From assembly GCA_902167985.1 (NCBI GenBank), contig CABHNZ010000023.1, forward strand, positions 1-64,000: a stretch of 64,000 bases of DNA, written 5' to 3'. Each line of letters starts with the position of its first letter. Position 1 is the first letter of the stretch. Below, in pieces: positions 55,688-64,000 of this stretch. Position numbers and translations under genes: made by a program. The notes below the pieces were generated by a model. The model was not told the origin of the DNA. It saw nothing but the letters and a program-made list of their open reading frames with translations, and ran no database searches. This DNA is from Shinella sp. UYSO24 (GTDB taxonomy: Bacteria > Pseudomonadota > Alphaproteobacteria > Rhizobiales > Rhizobiaceae).

Positions 55688-55826
55688 TTTATGCTCGAAT
55701 ACTGAACGATCTGGTCACTGGAGGTGGTCTGGCGACATCGATCCGTCTGGCGTAACACAAAGATCGACCATCAGCTGCCCGTATTGCGGCGCCCAACCCC
55801 GCACGAACCCGAAGGCACATCCCCGC

Positions 55827-56462
55827 ATGGCTGATACCGCTTCCCGCAATCTCGTCATTCTTCTCCATGGCGTCGGCTCCAATGGTGCCGATCTGGCGCC
55901 GCTCGGCGATGCCTGGGCGCAGGCCCTGCCCGGCACCGTATTCGCCTCGCCGAATGCGCCGGAGCGGTCGAGCTTCGGGCATGGCTACCAGTGGTTCAGC
56001 GTGGCAGGCGTCACGCCGGAAAACCGCGCGGAGCGGATCCTCGGCGGAAGGGCCGGCTTCGATGCGCTGATCTCCTCGATCATTGCGGAGAAAGGTTTTG
56101 CCGACAAGCTGGATCGCGTCGCCTTTGTCGGTTTCTCGCAGGGCACGATCATGTCGCTCGATGCGGTTGCAAGCGGGCGCTTCCCGGTCGGTGCCGTCGT
56201 CGGCTTTTCGGGGCGGCTTGCCTCACCGAAGCCGTTGACGCCGAAGGACACCGCCAACGGCAAGGGCAAGACGCCGATCCTGCTGGTGCATGGCACGGGC
56301 GATCCGGTGATCCCTTCCTTCGAAACGGAAGAGGCCGAAGCGGAACTGAAAAAGCTCGGCTTCCCGGTCGAAACACAGATCGAGGCCGGCCTCGGTCACA
56401 CGATCTCTCCCGGCGGCGTGATGCGTGCAGCGGAATTCCTGTCGAAGATCTTCAAGGACTGA
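55827..56462 (+). CDS. Carboxylesterase/phospholipase-type alpha/beta hydrolase
   Basis: A 211-residue enzyme of the phospholipase/carboxylesterase (YpfH-like) family. NLVILLHGVGSNGADL is the oxyanion region, VGFSQGTIMSL the nucleophile motif, LVHGTGDPVIP the Asp loop and GLGHTISPGG the catalytic His. ATG at 55827. The frame is intact. Confidence 0.9.
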   Translation: MADTASRNLVILLHGVGSNGADLAPLGDAWAQALPGTVFASPNAPERSSFGHGYQWFSVAGVTPENRAERILGGRAGFDALISSIIAEKGFADKLDRVAFVGFSQGTIMSLDAVASGRFPVGAVVGFSGRLASPKPLTPKDTANGKGKTPILLVHGTGDPVIPSFETEEAEAELKKLGFPVETQIEAGLGHTISPGGVMRAAEFLSKIFKD

Positions 56463-56534
56463 TTGGGTAACGAACGGGAGGCCGGCGTCTTGCGCCGGCT
56501 TCCCTATTCCTGATCTTGGGTAATCCCTGGCGGA

Positions 56535-57507
56535 TCAGCGCAGGATCGGTTCGCCGTGGAAGCGGCGACGCGAGGGTTTCGACACGCCGAAGCCGACTTC
56601 CATCATCAGACGCGGCCGGGTTTCCGGCACGGTGCCCATGTGGAAGCCGAAAGGATCCTCGACGAAGCCGGAACCTGCCTTGCCAGTGAGCGTGACGGCG
56701 CTTTCCTTGCCGTAGTAATCCAGAACCTCGTCGGCGGGATGGCCGACAAGCAGCGTGTACTGGTGCTTTGCCTTGCGCCGGTTATGGCTGCCCTTGACGA
56801 AGACATGCGGACCGGTGCCCTCGTCCACATCGACGAGATTGAAGAAGAATTTGATCATCCGCCAGTCGTCGAGATCGAAATGGAACTTGTCGAGCGAGGC
56901 AAGGCTGCGATCGGATTCCGAGGCCTTGGTCGGAAAGCTCCACCAGATGCGGGTGGTGATCAGCCGTGCCTGGGCGCCGAGATAGTGGCGGGCGATATCG
57001 ATCAGCAGCGGGTCGTTCTGGATGGTGCGGACACCGGGGCTTTCCAGGCAACGCTCGAAATGGTGGCCGGAAAGAAGCGGCCGGCCGAAGCGCTGTTCGG
57101 CCTCGGCATGGTCCTTGGCGCGAAATTCCAGCTTGCGGTTGAAGTTGCCGAAGCAGGGTGTCTCCTCGGCAAAGCTGCGGATTTCGTCATGAATGTCCGG
57201 CGGGATCTGCAGGCCGGTAAAGATGCCGTCTTGCTTCAAGGATCTGGCGGCAGCCTCGGCCGAGACATCACCGAATATCGACGGGCGGGCACGTGACCGG
57301 CGTCCTGTAACGCCTTGCCGTCAGCCAATGGGCGCGGCGGCCGGGCAATGTACGGGCTAGAACGAACATCGGCAGCCAGGCCGGGTTCTCCTTCACATCG
57401 GCAATATAGGTGGGGATGCGCACCGCCATGCGCTTCCAGCGGGAGCCCTTGCGGGCAATGGCTTCCAGATCGTTCGTGTCGTTGACGGGAGAGGTTGTGG
57501 CCTGCAT
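56535..57507 (-). pseudogene. Phytanoyl-CoA dioxygenase-like 2OG-Fe(II) oxygenase, frameshifted
   Basis: A protein of about 323 residues. MAVRIPTYIADVKENPAWLP opens the protein. After a break between 57290 and 57320 it continues SLKQDGIFTGLQIPPDIHDE. The iron and co-substrate sites are visible in KFHFDLDDWRMIKFFFNLVD (HxD) and FVKGSHNRRK (distal His). Substrate is unknown; members oxidise lipids, amino acids and toxins. ATG at 57507. One insertion or two deletions are needed to restore it. Confidence 0.8.
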
Positions 57508-58099
57508 GCGAGTTCCTTTCCTACGGTCTTTTCCTGCGGGGTCTCGTATGTCCTGCGGGACTTTCGGTACTTGGAAGAACTGCCTTATTGGGGCATGGTT
57601 TTGCTGCATTGCGGCAAAAATTGGATGAACCGGGTCCAGATTACCTTCCAAGCAAGTGATCCTAAATCACATTCCGGCAGGAGACACGCGATGCGCAGGT
57701 GGTGTCAACCGCCTGTAGGCCCTTCAAAGGGCATTCCCGCAAAGGTTTTGCTTTGCCGGATAAGCAACTGTAAGGACTGGGAAAAGCCGAGATCGCCCGG
57801 TTTTGCGGAAAGGCTCGGTATCAAGGTACCCGCCGCGGTGCAGGAAAACACGATCCCGCACGGCAAAGACGCGTCTTCTGACGGATAACAATTTTGTAAC
57901 TGAGTGTTTCCGGCGTGGCAGCAGCCGTCTCGATTGCATTTTTTGGGTCGCAGCGGCCGGCATTGCGTGGCCGTCAAGCGGCGTCGAACGGCGGTGGAGC
58001 AGGGTTGCCGGTTCAGCGGTGAGAGCAGACCAAACGAAAGCCGGGCGGCAGCGGCTTGCGCTGTCGCCCGGCTTGATGGTGCCGATGAGATCCGGCGGG
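57508..58099. other. Intergenic region, no gene seen
   Basis: This stretch of about 590 bases lies between the oxygenase start and the aminotransferase end. It contains AT-rich patches near 57600-57680 and 57760-57900. No credible gene is seen. It is followed by the 15-base repeat array. Confidence 0.4.
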
Positions 58100-58204
58100 A
58101 CCGGATGGCGGTCCCTGGATCGGCTTGCCTTAGATCTGTTGGGCTTGGATCTGTTGGCCCTGGATCAGGTCGCCTCAGATCAGCCGGCCTTGGATCAGGC
58201 AGCC
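58100..58204. repeat. 15-base tandem repeat, six to seven units
   Basis: Six consecutive 15-mers run from 58115 to 58204, consensus about CTGGATCNGNTNGCC, with a weaker seventh at 58100. The last unit covers the aminotransferase stop codon (58195-58197). Each of the six clear units contains GATC. It looks like a recent expansion. Confidence 0.85.
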
Positions 58205-59076
58205 TTCTTCATGGCGTTTGCCCAGTCCATATAGGCTTCGAGAGCCTTCTTGGCGACGGGGCCTTCCTGCAGGATGCGGTCTTCGAACTTCGTGACCGGC
58301 ACGATCTTGGAATAGTTGCCGGAGGTGAAGATCTCGTCGGCGTCGGCGACGTCCTCGACGGTGACGGTCGCCTCGCGAACCTCGTAGCCGGCGTCACGCA
58401 GGAGGCCGATGACGCGGGCGCGGGTGATGCCGGCGAGGAAGGTGCCGTTCGGCGCCGGGGTGAAGACGACGCCATCCTTGACGATGAAGATGTTGGACGA
58501 GGCCGTTTCGGCAACATTGCCGTTCATGTCGCGGGCAAGCGCATTGTCGAAGCCGCGCTTGTGCGCCTCGATGATCATGCGGCCGCTATTGGGGTAGAGG
58601 CTGCCGGTCTTGGCGGCGGTCATGGCGACTTCCGGCTCGGGCGGCGGAAGGGCGAAACGGTGAGCGAGGACGGCTTTGCCGTGTGCATCGGCGCTTCGAA
58701 CATGCAGAGCGCGAAACGGGTCGATTCCGCATCCGGCGCGACGACGCTGAAGGCTGCGCCATGCTCGATCCAGTACATCGGCTTGATGTAGATGGCCGTC
58801 TTGCCGTCGAACTTCTTCACGCCTTCCCAGGCGAGCGCCTCGATTTCCTCGGCGGTCTTGACCGGCAGCATGCCCATATTGGTGGCCGAGCGGTTGACGC
58901 GCTGGCAATGCTTGTCGATGTCGGGCGCGATACCGTCGAACCAGCGGGCGCGTCGAACACGGTGGAGCCGAGCCACATGGCATGCGAGGTGGGGCCGATC
59001 AGGGCCGGGTTGCCTCAAGCCACTCGCCGTCCACAAAGGTCCAGGTGGTGCTGCGGGGTGCGGTGCTGACTGCCAT
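58195..59076 (-). pseudogene. Branched-chain amino acid aminotransferase-like class IV enzyme, three frameshifts
   Basis: A fold-type IV PLP aminotransferase of about 294 residues. The PLP lysine is in AIYIKPMYWIEHG. SLYPNSGRMIIEA, DMNGNVAETASSNIFIVKDG and FLAGITRARVIGLL are typical of the IlvE/D-amino acid aminotransferase family. Likely reaction: transamination of branched-chain amino acids. Breaks lie near 59012 (LEG-NPALIG), 58952 (FD-GARWFDG) and 58637 (RRP-EPEVAMT), each needing one G. Start ATG 59076 follows AAGGAG. Confidence 0.86.
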
Positions 59077-59326
59077 GTCTATCTCCTTACAAATCTCTCG
59101 GGCACATGTTTCCATTCGGGAAGTGGCCGAACTGAATGCCCCCGAACAGCGGGAGGTCAAGGGCAATTTCGACTGCAATCGTCCCGAAGGGGCGAAAAAC
59201 ACCCCTTGCGCCTTTCTGTCGCCGCCCGCCAGCGAAAATCGCAGATGGATCGATCAACAAATTGATCGGGCAAAGGGTGGATGGGTGGAATGGGGGATAA
59301 GGAAGTCTGGCGTGACGGGGCTTTGG

Positions 59327-59731
59327 CTAGACCGTCGCAGTGGTCCTCTCAACCCTTGCCGGTAAGGATGCCATGACCCGATAGACATAGCCGCCCGCAG
59401 CCCCGCCCGCGAGTGATGCCACGACCAACAGGAGACGTCCCTCCTGGAGAAAACCCGGCAACGGATAGATCGTGGTAGCCAGCGCCAGACCACCAACGAC
59501 TGCGCCTGCCGCCGCGAACGCCCACCTTCCCTGCACGCCGAGCCGTTTCAACAGGAGCAGCATCAGGCCGGCATAAGGCAAGACCAGACATAGCAGCGGC
59601 GTAATAAGCAAACTCGCCAGGAACCAGGCAATGACGGGCGCATGCCACCCCTCAGGCGCACAGTATATCAGGCAGCTCACATAGGTTCCGACAAAATGGG
59701 CCACGGCCACACTTCCAGCGGCATTTCGCAT
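59327..59731 (-). CDS. Hypothetical four-helix membrane protein
   Basis: A protein of about 134 residues from ATG 59731 (open upstream to 59815). Four hydrophobic segments are seen, for example FLASLLITPLLCLVLPYAG and WAFAAAGAVVGGLALATTIY. Conserved residues are not evident. It follows the FtsI-like gene on the same strand but not closely. Function is unknown. Confidence 0.5.
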   Translation of the reverse strand: MRNAAGSVAVAHFVGTYVSCLIYCAPEGWHAPVIAWFLASLLITPLLCLVLPYAGLMLLLLKRLGVQGRWAFAAAGAVVGGLALATTIYPLPGFLQEGRLLLVVASLAGGAAGGYVYRVMASLPARVERTTATV

Positions 59732-59863
59732 CCGTGCCTTGAGCGGCCTTGCATTGCTTTGAACGGTTTGCACCCCTGCCCCTGAACCCGCTGCCTCTGC
59801 AATCAGGGATAACAACGTTTGTGACCCGATGCCAGATCCGCCCTCTCCCGGTTGCGGCCTTGG

Positions 59864-61596
59864 TCAATAGGAGGTCAGGGCCTGGCCGCCGAAATCGGGT
59901 TTGACGCCGAGCAGGGGTGCGGCGCGCTCGATGATGTCGTGCACCATGGGCGCGGCCGTCTCGGCGGCGAGGTTCAGGTTGTGCAGGCCGGTCAGCGGCT
60001 GGTCGATGAAGGACAGGACCACATATTGCGGGTTCTGCATCGGGAAGCCGGCGAGGAAGGAATTGAAGCTCAGCGTGTGCGAATAGACGCCGTGGATGAC
60101 CTTGTTGGCCGTGCCCGTCTTGCCGCCGACATGGAAGCCCGGCACATCGGCGGTGCGGCCGGTGCCGGTTTCGCCGTTCAGCTTGAAGAGATATTTGATC
60201 GCGTCGCTGGTGGTTTTCTTGACGACGGGCTCCTCGGTCTTTTCCGCCTCTGCCTGGGTGCGTTCAAGGAAGGTCGGCTCGATCAGTTCGCCGCCATCCA
60301 GAAGGGCAGCGCCGGCCACCGCCGTCTGCATCGGCGTCGTCGCCACGCCATGGCCGAAGGCGATGGTGATCGAGTTGATCTCCTTCCAGACCTTCGGCTG
60401 GCTCGGCGCCTTCACTTCCGGCAGTTCGGTCTGCATTTTCGACAAAAGGCCGAAGCGCGTCAGGTAGGTCTTCTGGATATCCATGCCGACCTTTTCCATC
60501 ATCTTGGCGGTGCGACATTCGACGAATAACGGAAGATTTCGGGGATCGACAGGATGCGGCGCGGCACGTCGCGATCGTCATGGATGGTGAACCGGCCGTA
60601 ATGCAGCGGCGCGCTGGCATCGAACGTGTCGTTCAGCGTCACCTTGCCGGTATCGAGCGCCATGGCGATGGAGAAGGTCTTGAAGACCGACCCCATTTCA
60701 TCCGTGCCGCCCGACATGCGGTTCAGCCACCCCTTGCCGCCATCGGCCTGCGGATCGTTCGGGTCGTAATCCGGCACGGAGGCCATGGCCAGCACTTCGC
60801 CGGTATGGATGTCGAGAATGACGGCGCCGGCCGCCTGCGCCTGATAGCGGCCGATGGCATCGGCGACGACATCATGCACGATGTTCTGGACGCGCAGGTC
60901 GATCGAAAGCTTCACAGGCTTCAGGTCGTCGGTACTCGTCAGGCCGGTTGCCGCGAGATCCGACATGCCCTGCTGGTCGATATATTTCTCCATCCCGGCC
61001 ACGCCGTGATTGTCGATATCGACATAGCCGACGATATGTGCGGCGGTGCGCCCGCCGGGGTAGAAGCGGCGCACGTCGGGCCGAAAGCCGATGGCCGGCA
61101 GGCCAAGACCGAGAACCTCGCTCTGTTCCTTCGGCGTCAGCTGCCGGCGCAGCCAGGCGAAGTGGGAGCGCTTGTCGGAGAGCTTCTGGAAGAGGGCCTT
61201 GCGGTCGAGATCGGGGAAGATCGAGGCCAGTTTTTCCACCGCCTCATCCGGATCCACCACCCGATAGGGTTCGGCATACATGGAGACGGTGCGGATGTCG
61301 GTCGCGAGAATCTGACCGTTGCGATCGACGATATCGGGACGGAAGGCAACCGTCGGCGCGGGCGGGATGGCAGATCCCGCATCGTCCGGGGTCATGCCGT
61401 AATAGGCGAGCTTGCCGAAGATCGCGACATAGGCCAGCGAGAATGTGGCAGCCAGAATGACGAGGCGGCTTCTGGTCAGCCTGAGCTTCTTGTCCGAGAG
61501 GCTCTTGCCCTTTCGCCCGCCCCTGTTGCGGCCGGCGCCGATGGTCAGTCTCTTGAGGCGGCCACTGCTGGCGCTGAGGGCATGAATGATCGACAT
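59864..61596 (-). pseudogene. FtsI-like class B penicillin-binding protein, one frameshift
   Basis: A transpeptidase of about 577 residues. A basic cytoplasmic tail and one membrane helix (LVILAATFSLAYVAIFGKLA) precede the PBP dimer domain (DIVDRNGQILATDI) and the transpeptidase domain with MGSVFKTF (SxxK), YSSN and GGKTGTANK. The break near 60512 is just after YSSN (SSNV-GTAKMMEKV) and needs one G. The gene is not in a dcw cluster: ftsL, murE and mraW are absent. It is probably a paralogue of FtsI (PBP3b type), not the sole divisome PBP. Confidence 0.85.
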
Positions 61597-61755
61597 GGGA
61601 CAGCCCGGCTACGAAGGCGCATGGTGAAAAGGACTAAAATGCTTTGGTGTCAGGCATGTCATGCTTCAGGCTTCCGAGCGGCTCCTAGCCTGCGGCACGC
61701 CTTGGCGAAACTGAGCCCGGGATCGTTAACCAAATCTTACCGGCGATGGTGAAGA

Positions 61756-62013
61756 TCACCGAAAACCGCTCGCTTCACGGGCTCGTGTAGCCAATGCCCG
61801 AAAGCCGGAGCGACTTCTCCTGCCCCGCCCCTCAGGGCTCACTCTCACTGGCCCACTCTCATGGCCGGCGGGCGCGCCCGTTCCCGGCAAGGGCTGGAGC
61901 GGCGAAGCGGCCGGCATCGGGCCTTCGGCCATGCGGCCGCCATCGTTCATCACCACGATCGACAGAACGCAGGCGACAAGAAGACCCAAGACCACGATAA
62001 ACAACCAGCGCAT
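61756..62013 (-). CDS. Small hypothetical membrane-anchored protein
   Basis: An 85-residue frame with a single N-terminal helix (MRWLFIVVLGLLVACVLSIV) then a Pro/Gly/Ala-rich tail. It lies 160 bases upstream of the FtsI-like gene. It is not FtsL (no coiled coil). Coding is plausible but unproven; the adjacent stretches 61597-61755 and 62014-62237 show nothing else. Confidence 0.4.
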   Translation of the reverse strand: MRWLFIVVLGLLVACVLSIVVMNDGGRMAEGPMPAASPLQPLPGTGAPAGHESGPVRVSPEGRGRRSRSGFRALATRAREASGFR

Positions 62014-62237
62014 CCAGACAGTTTCCCCTCGCTTCGACCTGAAAATTCACCGATCCGCCGGCGGCCACGCACTATTGCCGGACGAAACGATCCGTGATGT
62101 TCAACCAGAATAGTTGGGCGGTGATGCGGCAGAAGAGCAAATCACAGCAAATGATTGACAGGCCTGCCCTATCGCTGCACCTTTCGGACGCCAAGAAGCA
62201 GCCATCAGCGCCGATCCCGTAACCCGACTTCAGCCAG

Positions 62238-62962
62238 ATGCCCTCACAAAGCCTCATGACGCTCACCCAGGAGCTTGTCGATCTCTGCTTCCGTGCCGAG
62301 GAGGATCCCGGCCCGCCGGCAAACTGGCAGGCGCTGACGGATGACGACTATGAAACGATCGCCGACCGGCTGACCGCGGAGATCGGCGAGGAGCCGCTCT
62401 GGGTCTTCGCCTATGGCTCGCTCATCTGGAAACCCGGCTTTGCCTCGATCGACCGCAGGAAAGCCACCGCCTATGGCTGGCACCGGTCATTTTCGCTGCG
62501 CATCGAGCGCGGTCGCGGCTCCCCTTCGCAGCCCGGCCTGATGATGATGCTGTCGCGCGGCGGGCGTTGCGACGGGGTGATCTACCGGGTCGCGGATAAT
62601 GACAAGCGGGAGCAGATCGAGCAGGCGCTGCGGCGTGAGGTGAGCAGCAAGGACAGCCTCACCACCTTCCGCTGGCTGCCGGTGAAGACGGAGACCGGCG
62701 AGACGATCCGGGCGCTCACCTTCTGGGTGGGCAGCGGCAGTCCGCGGATCATCAAGCCGCTTCTGCCACTTGATGACGTGGCGCCGGTTCTGGCGCGTGC
62801 CTGCGGGCATCGGGCTCGTGCGCCGAATATCTCTACAATACCGTCGTGCATCTGGCCGAATTCGGCATCCGCGACCGCAATCTCTGGCGGCTGCAGGAGA
62901 TGGTGGCCAAGGAGATCGAAGCCCTGCAGGCCGAGCGGGCGAAAGATGGCGCGGCGTCATAA
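62238..62962 (+). pseudogene. ChaC-type gamma-glutamylcyclotransferase, one frameshift
   Basis: A protein of about 241 residues. The signature WVFAYGSLIWKPGF and HRSFSLRIERGRGSPSQPGL match ChaC, which degrades glutathione to 5-oxoproline. After the break near 62815 (ACGHR-GSCAEYLYNTVV) the C-terminus is normal and ends RAKDGAAS. One G is missing in a G-run. ATG at 62238. A GST gene follows on the same strand. Confidence 0.86.
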
Positions 62963-63069
62963 GCCGGGGCTTCGGGGTCTTGAGATCTTGCGCCTTCGGG
63001 CGCTTGCGGTCTTGCCGATCCCCGCAGACCCGCTACCTTCCGGTGAACGCAACCGGTCGGGAGGCCGCC

Positions 63070-63756
63070 ATGCACCCGGTTCTCTACTATCACCCGTTCT
63101 CATCCTATTCGCAGAAGGTGCTGATCGCGCTTTACGAAAACGGCACGCCCTTCGAGCGCCGGGAATTCGGCCCCGAAGATCCGACCGCCTGGGAAGAACT
63201 GGTGGAGATCTGGCCGGTCAAGCGCTTCCCGATGCTCAAAGACAGGGCGCGCGGCAAGGCGGGTGTGATTTTCGAGGCGAGCACGATCATCGAATATCTG
63301 CAGCTCCATTACCCGGGTCCGGTGAGGCTCATTCCCGAGGCTTCGGATCTGGCGATCGAGGTGAGGATGCTCGACCGCCTGTTCGACAATTATATCTCGA
63401 CACCGCAGCAGGCGATCGTTTTCGATGCGTTGCGCAAGCCGGAGGATCGCGATCCGGTCGGCGTGCAGAAGGCGCGCGACATGCTCGATGCCGCCTATCT
63501 GTGGCTGGAAGCGCGGATGGGTGAACAGGAGGCGGAGGGCCTTTCCTGGGCGGTGGGCGAGAGTTTTTCGCTTGCCGACTGCGCCGCCGCGCCGTTTCTC
63601 TTCTATGCGGACTGGACGCATCCGCTCGGCGATCGCTTTCCGGCCGTGAGCGCCTATCGGCAGCGGCTGCTTGCCCGCCCATCCTTTGCCCGCGCCGTCA
63701 ACGAGGCCCGGCCCTACCGAAAGCTCTTTCCGCTCGGCGCGCCGGACAGAGACTGA
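63070..63756 (+). CDS. Glutathione S-transferase family protein
   Basis: A 228-residue GST. The N-terminal thioredoxin-like domain has HPFSSYSQKVLIALYENGTP, KRFPMLKD and FEASTIIEYLQLHY. The C-terminal helical domain has SFSLADCAAAPFLFYADW. It likely conjugates glutathione to electrophiles. It starts about 110 bases after ChaC and both act in glutathione chemistry. The frame is intact. Confidence 0.92.
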   Translation: MHPVLYYHPFSSYSQKVLIALYENGTPFERREFGPEDPTAWEELVEIWPVKRFPMLKDRARGKAGVIFEASTIIEYLQLHYPGPVRLIPEASDLAIEVRMLDRLFDNYISTPQQAIVFDALRKPEDRDPVGVQKARDMLDAAYLWLEARMGEQEAEGLSWAVGESFSLADCAAAPFLFYADWTHPLGDRFPAVSAYRQRLLARPSFARAVNEARPYRKLFPLGAPDRD

Positions 63757-63909
63757 TTGACCGGCGGGCAAGCGGGTGTTGATACCCTCCCCATCGACCC
63801 CAAGTAATAGGGACCGATTTTCCAAGACGGACGCTGCAGGCCGGGCGACAAACGTGTCCACCCCCGCCCTATCCCGGCTTCCGGTTTCATTGCCACAAGG
63901 AGTATTTTC

Positions 63910-64000
63910 ATGTTCACAGTCAGCGCAAACGGCGCCAACATTCCCGCCCTCGGCTTCGGCACGTTCCGCATGCCGGATGCGGATGTTCACCGCATCCTGC
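63910..64000 (+). CDS. Aldo/keto reductase, truncated by the window end
   Basis: The first 30 codons read MFTVSANGANIPALGFGTFR and continue MPDADVHRIL, the start of aldo/keto reductases of the 2,5-diketo-D-gluconate reductase type. The rest lies beyond position 64000. An AAGGAG ribosome site precedes the ATG. Confidence 0.85.
   Translation, partial: MFTVSANGANIPALGFGTFRMPDADVHRIL

Noticed and set aside
58100..58204. 15-base array as a CRISPR or attachment site
   Set aside because: Units are directly adjacent with no spacers and no integrase or transposase is near.
1135..62962. Genome decay (true pseudogenes) as the main cause of frameshifts
   Set aside because: Halves remain conserved, no missense or stop build-up is seen, and resolved breaks share the run-shortening pattern; error is the simpler reading.
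1..64000. Prophage, IS element or integron explaining the TA density
   Set aside because: I found no transposase, integrase, terminase or tail gene and no flanking target repeats.

Overview
The window looks like chromosomal DNA from a Rhizobiaceae-type alphaproteobacterium. Evidence: high GC, a MucR/Ros zinc-finger regulator, an Omp25-like porin, a dmeRF nickel/cobalt operon, a copA-cueR-copZ copper operon, a DUF6456 gene coupled to a DnaA-domain-IV-like gene, and several families found mainly in Rhizobiales (DUF1491, DUF2336, DUF930, DUF5330). I see no rRNA, tRNA, phage or IS genes.

Layout. 0-7.5 kb: outer membrane protein, a diguanylate cyclase, an AbrB-type permease, a GreA/GreB factor, a ParDE module and a second diguanylate cyclase. 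7.5-11 kb: copper operon on the minus strand with a clear CueR-type promoter. 11-14.4 kb: two toxin-antitoxin (TA) modules around a LuxR regulator and a YcgN-type protein. 14.7-20 kb: class A penicillin-binding protein, a Tat-exported amidohydrolase and a DUF1214/DUF1254 pair. 20.7-28.5 kb: DUF2336, DUF1491, a peptidoglycan-binding protein overlapping a DivJ/PleC-like kinase, DUF5330, SufE, and the DUF6456/DnaA-like pair. 29-36.6 kb: mucR, msrB, carbonic anhydrase, aldose epimerase, acetyltransferase, hemolysin III, universal stress protein and a LysR gene. 36.7-46 kb: AEC permease, VOC protein, AI-2E-type permease, an EAL protein, small membrane proteins, an S9 oligopeptidase and a NolR-like ArsR regulator. 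46-49 kb: dmeRF and a MerR gene. 49-56 kb: HicAB, two cytochromes, a phosphodiesterase, VapBC, SodB, a second ParDE and an esterase. 56.5-64 kb: PhyH-like dioxygenase, class IV aminotransferase, FtsI-like PBP, ChaC, GST and the start of an aldo/keto reductase.

The strongest property of the window is that about half of its conserved genes are split by one or more frameshifts, roughly 45 in 64 kb. The protein is intact and well conserved on both sides of each break. Nearly every break that I could resolve is explained by loss of one base from a short run of identical bases, usually G or C. This points to consensus sequencing error more than to real gene decay. I describe each such gene as one unit and type it as pseudogene because that is how the sequence reads.

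Biological themes are metal handling (Cu, Ni/Co, Fe/Mn-SOD), c-di-GMP signalling, envelope growth, and an unusual density of six type II TA modules. Many genes also carry short-period in-frame repeats. The clearest is a histidine-rich linker in the copper ATPase that only appears when the frameshifts are corrected.
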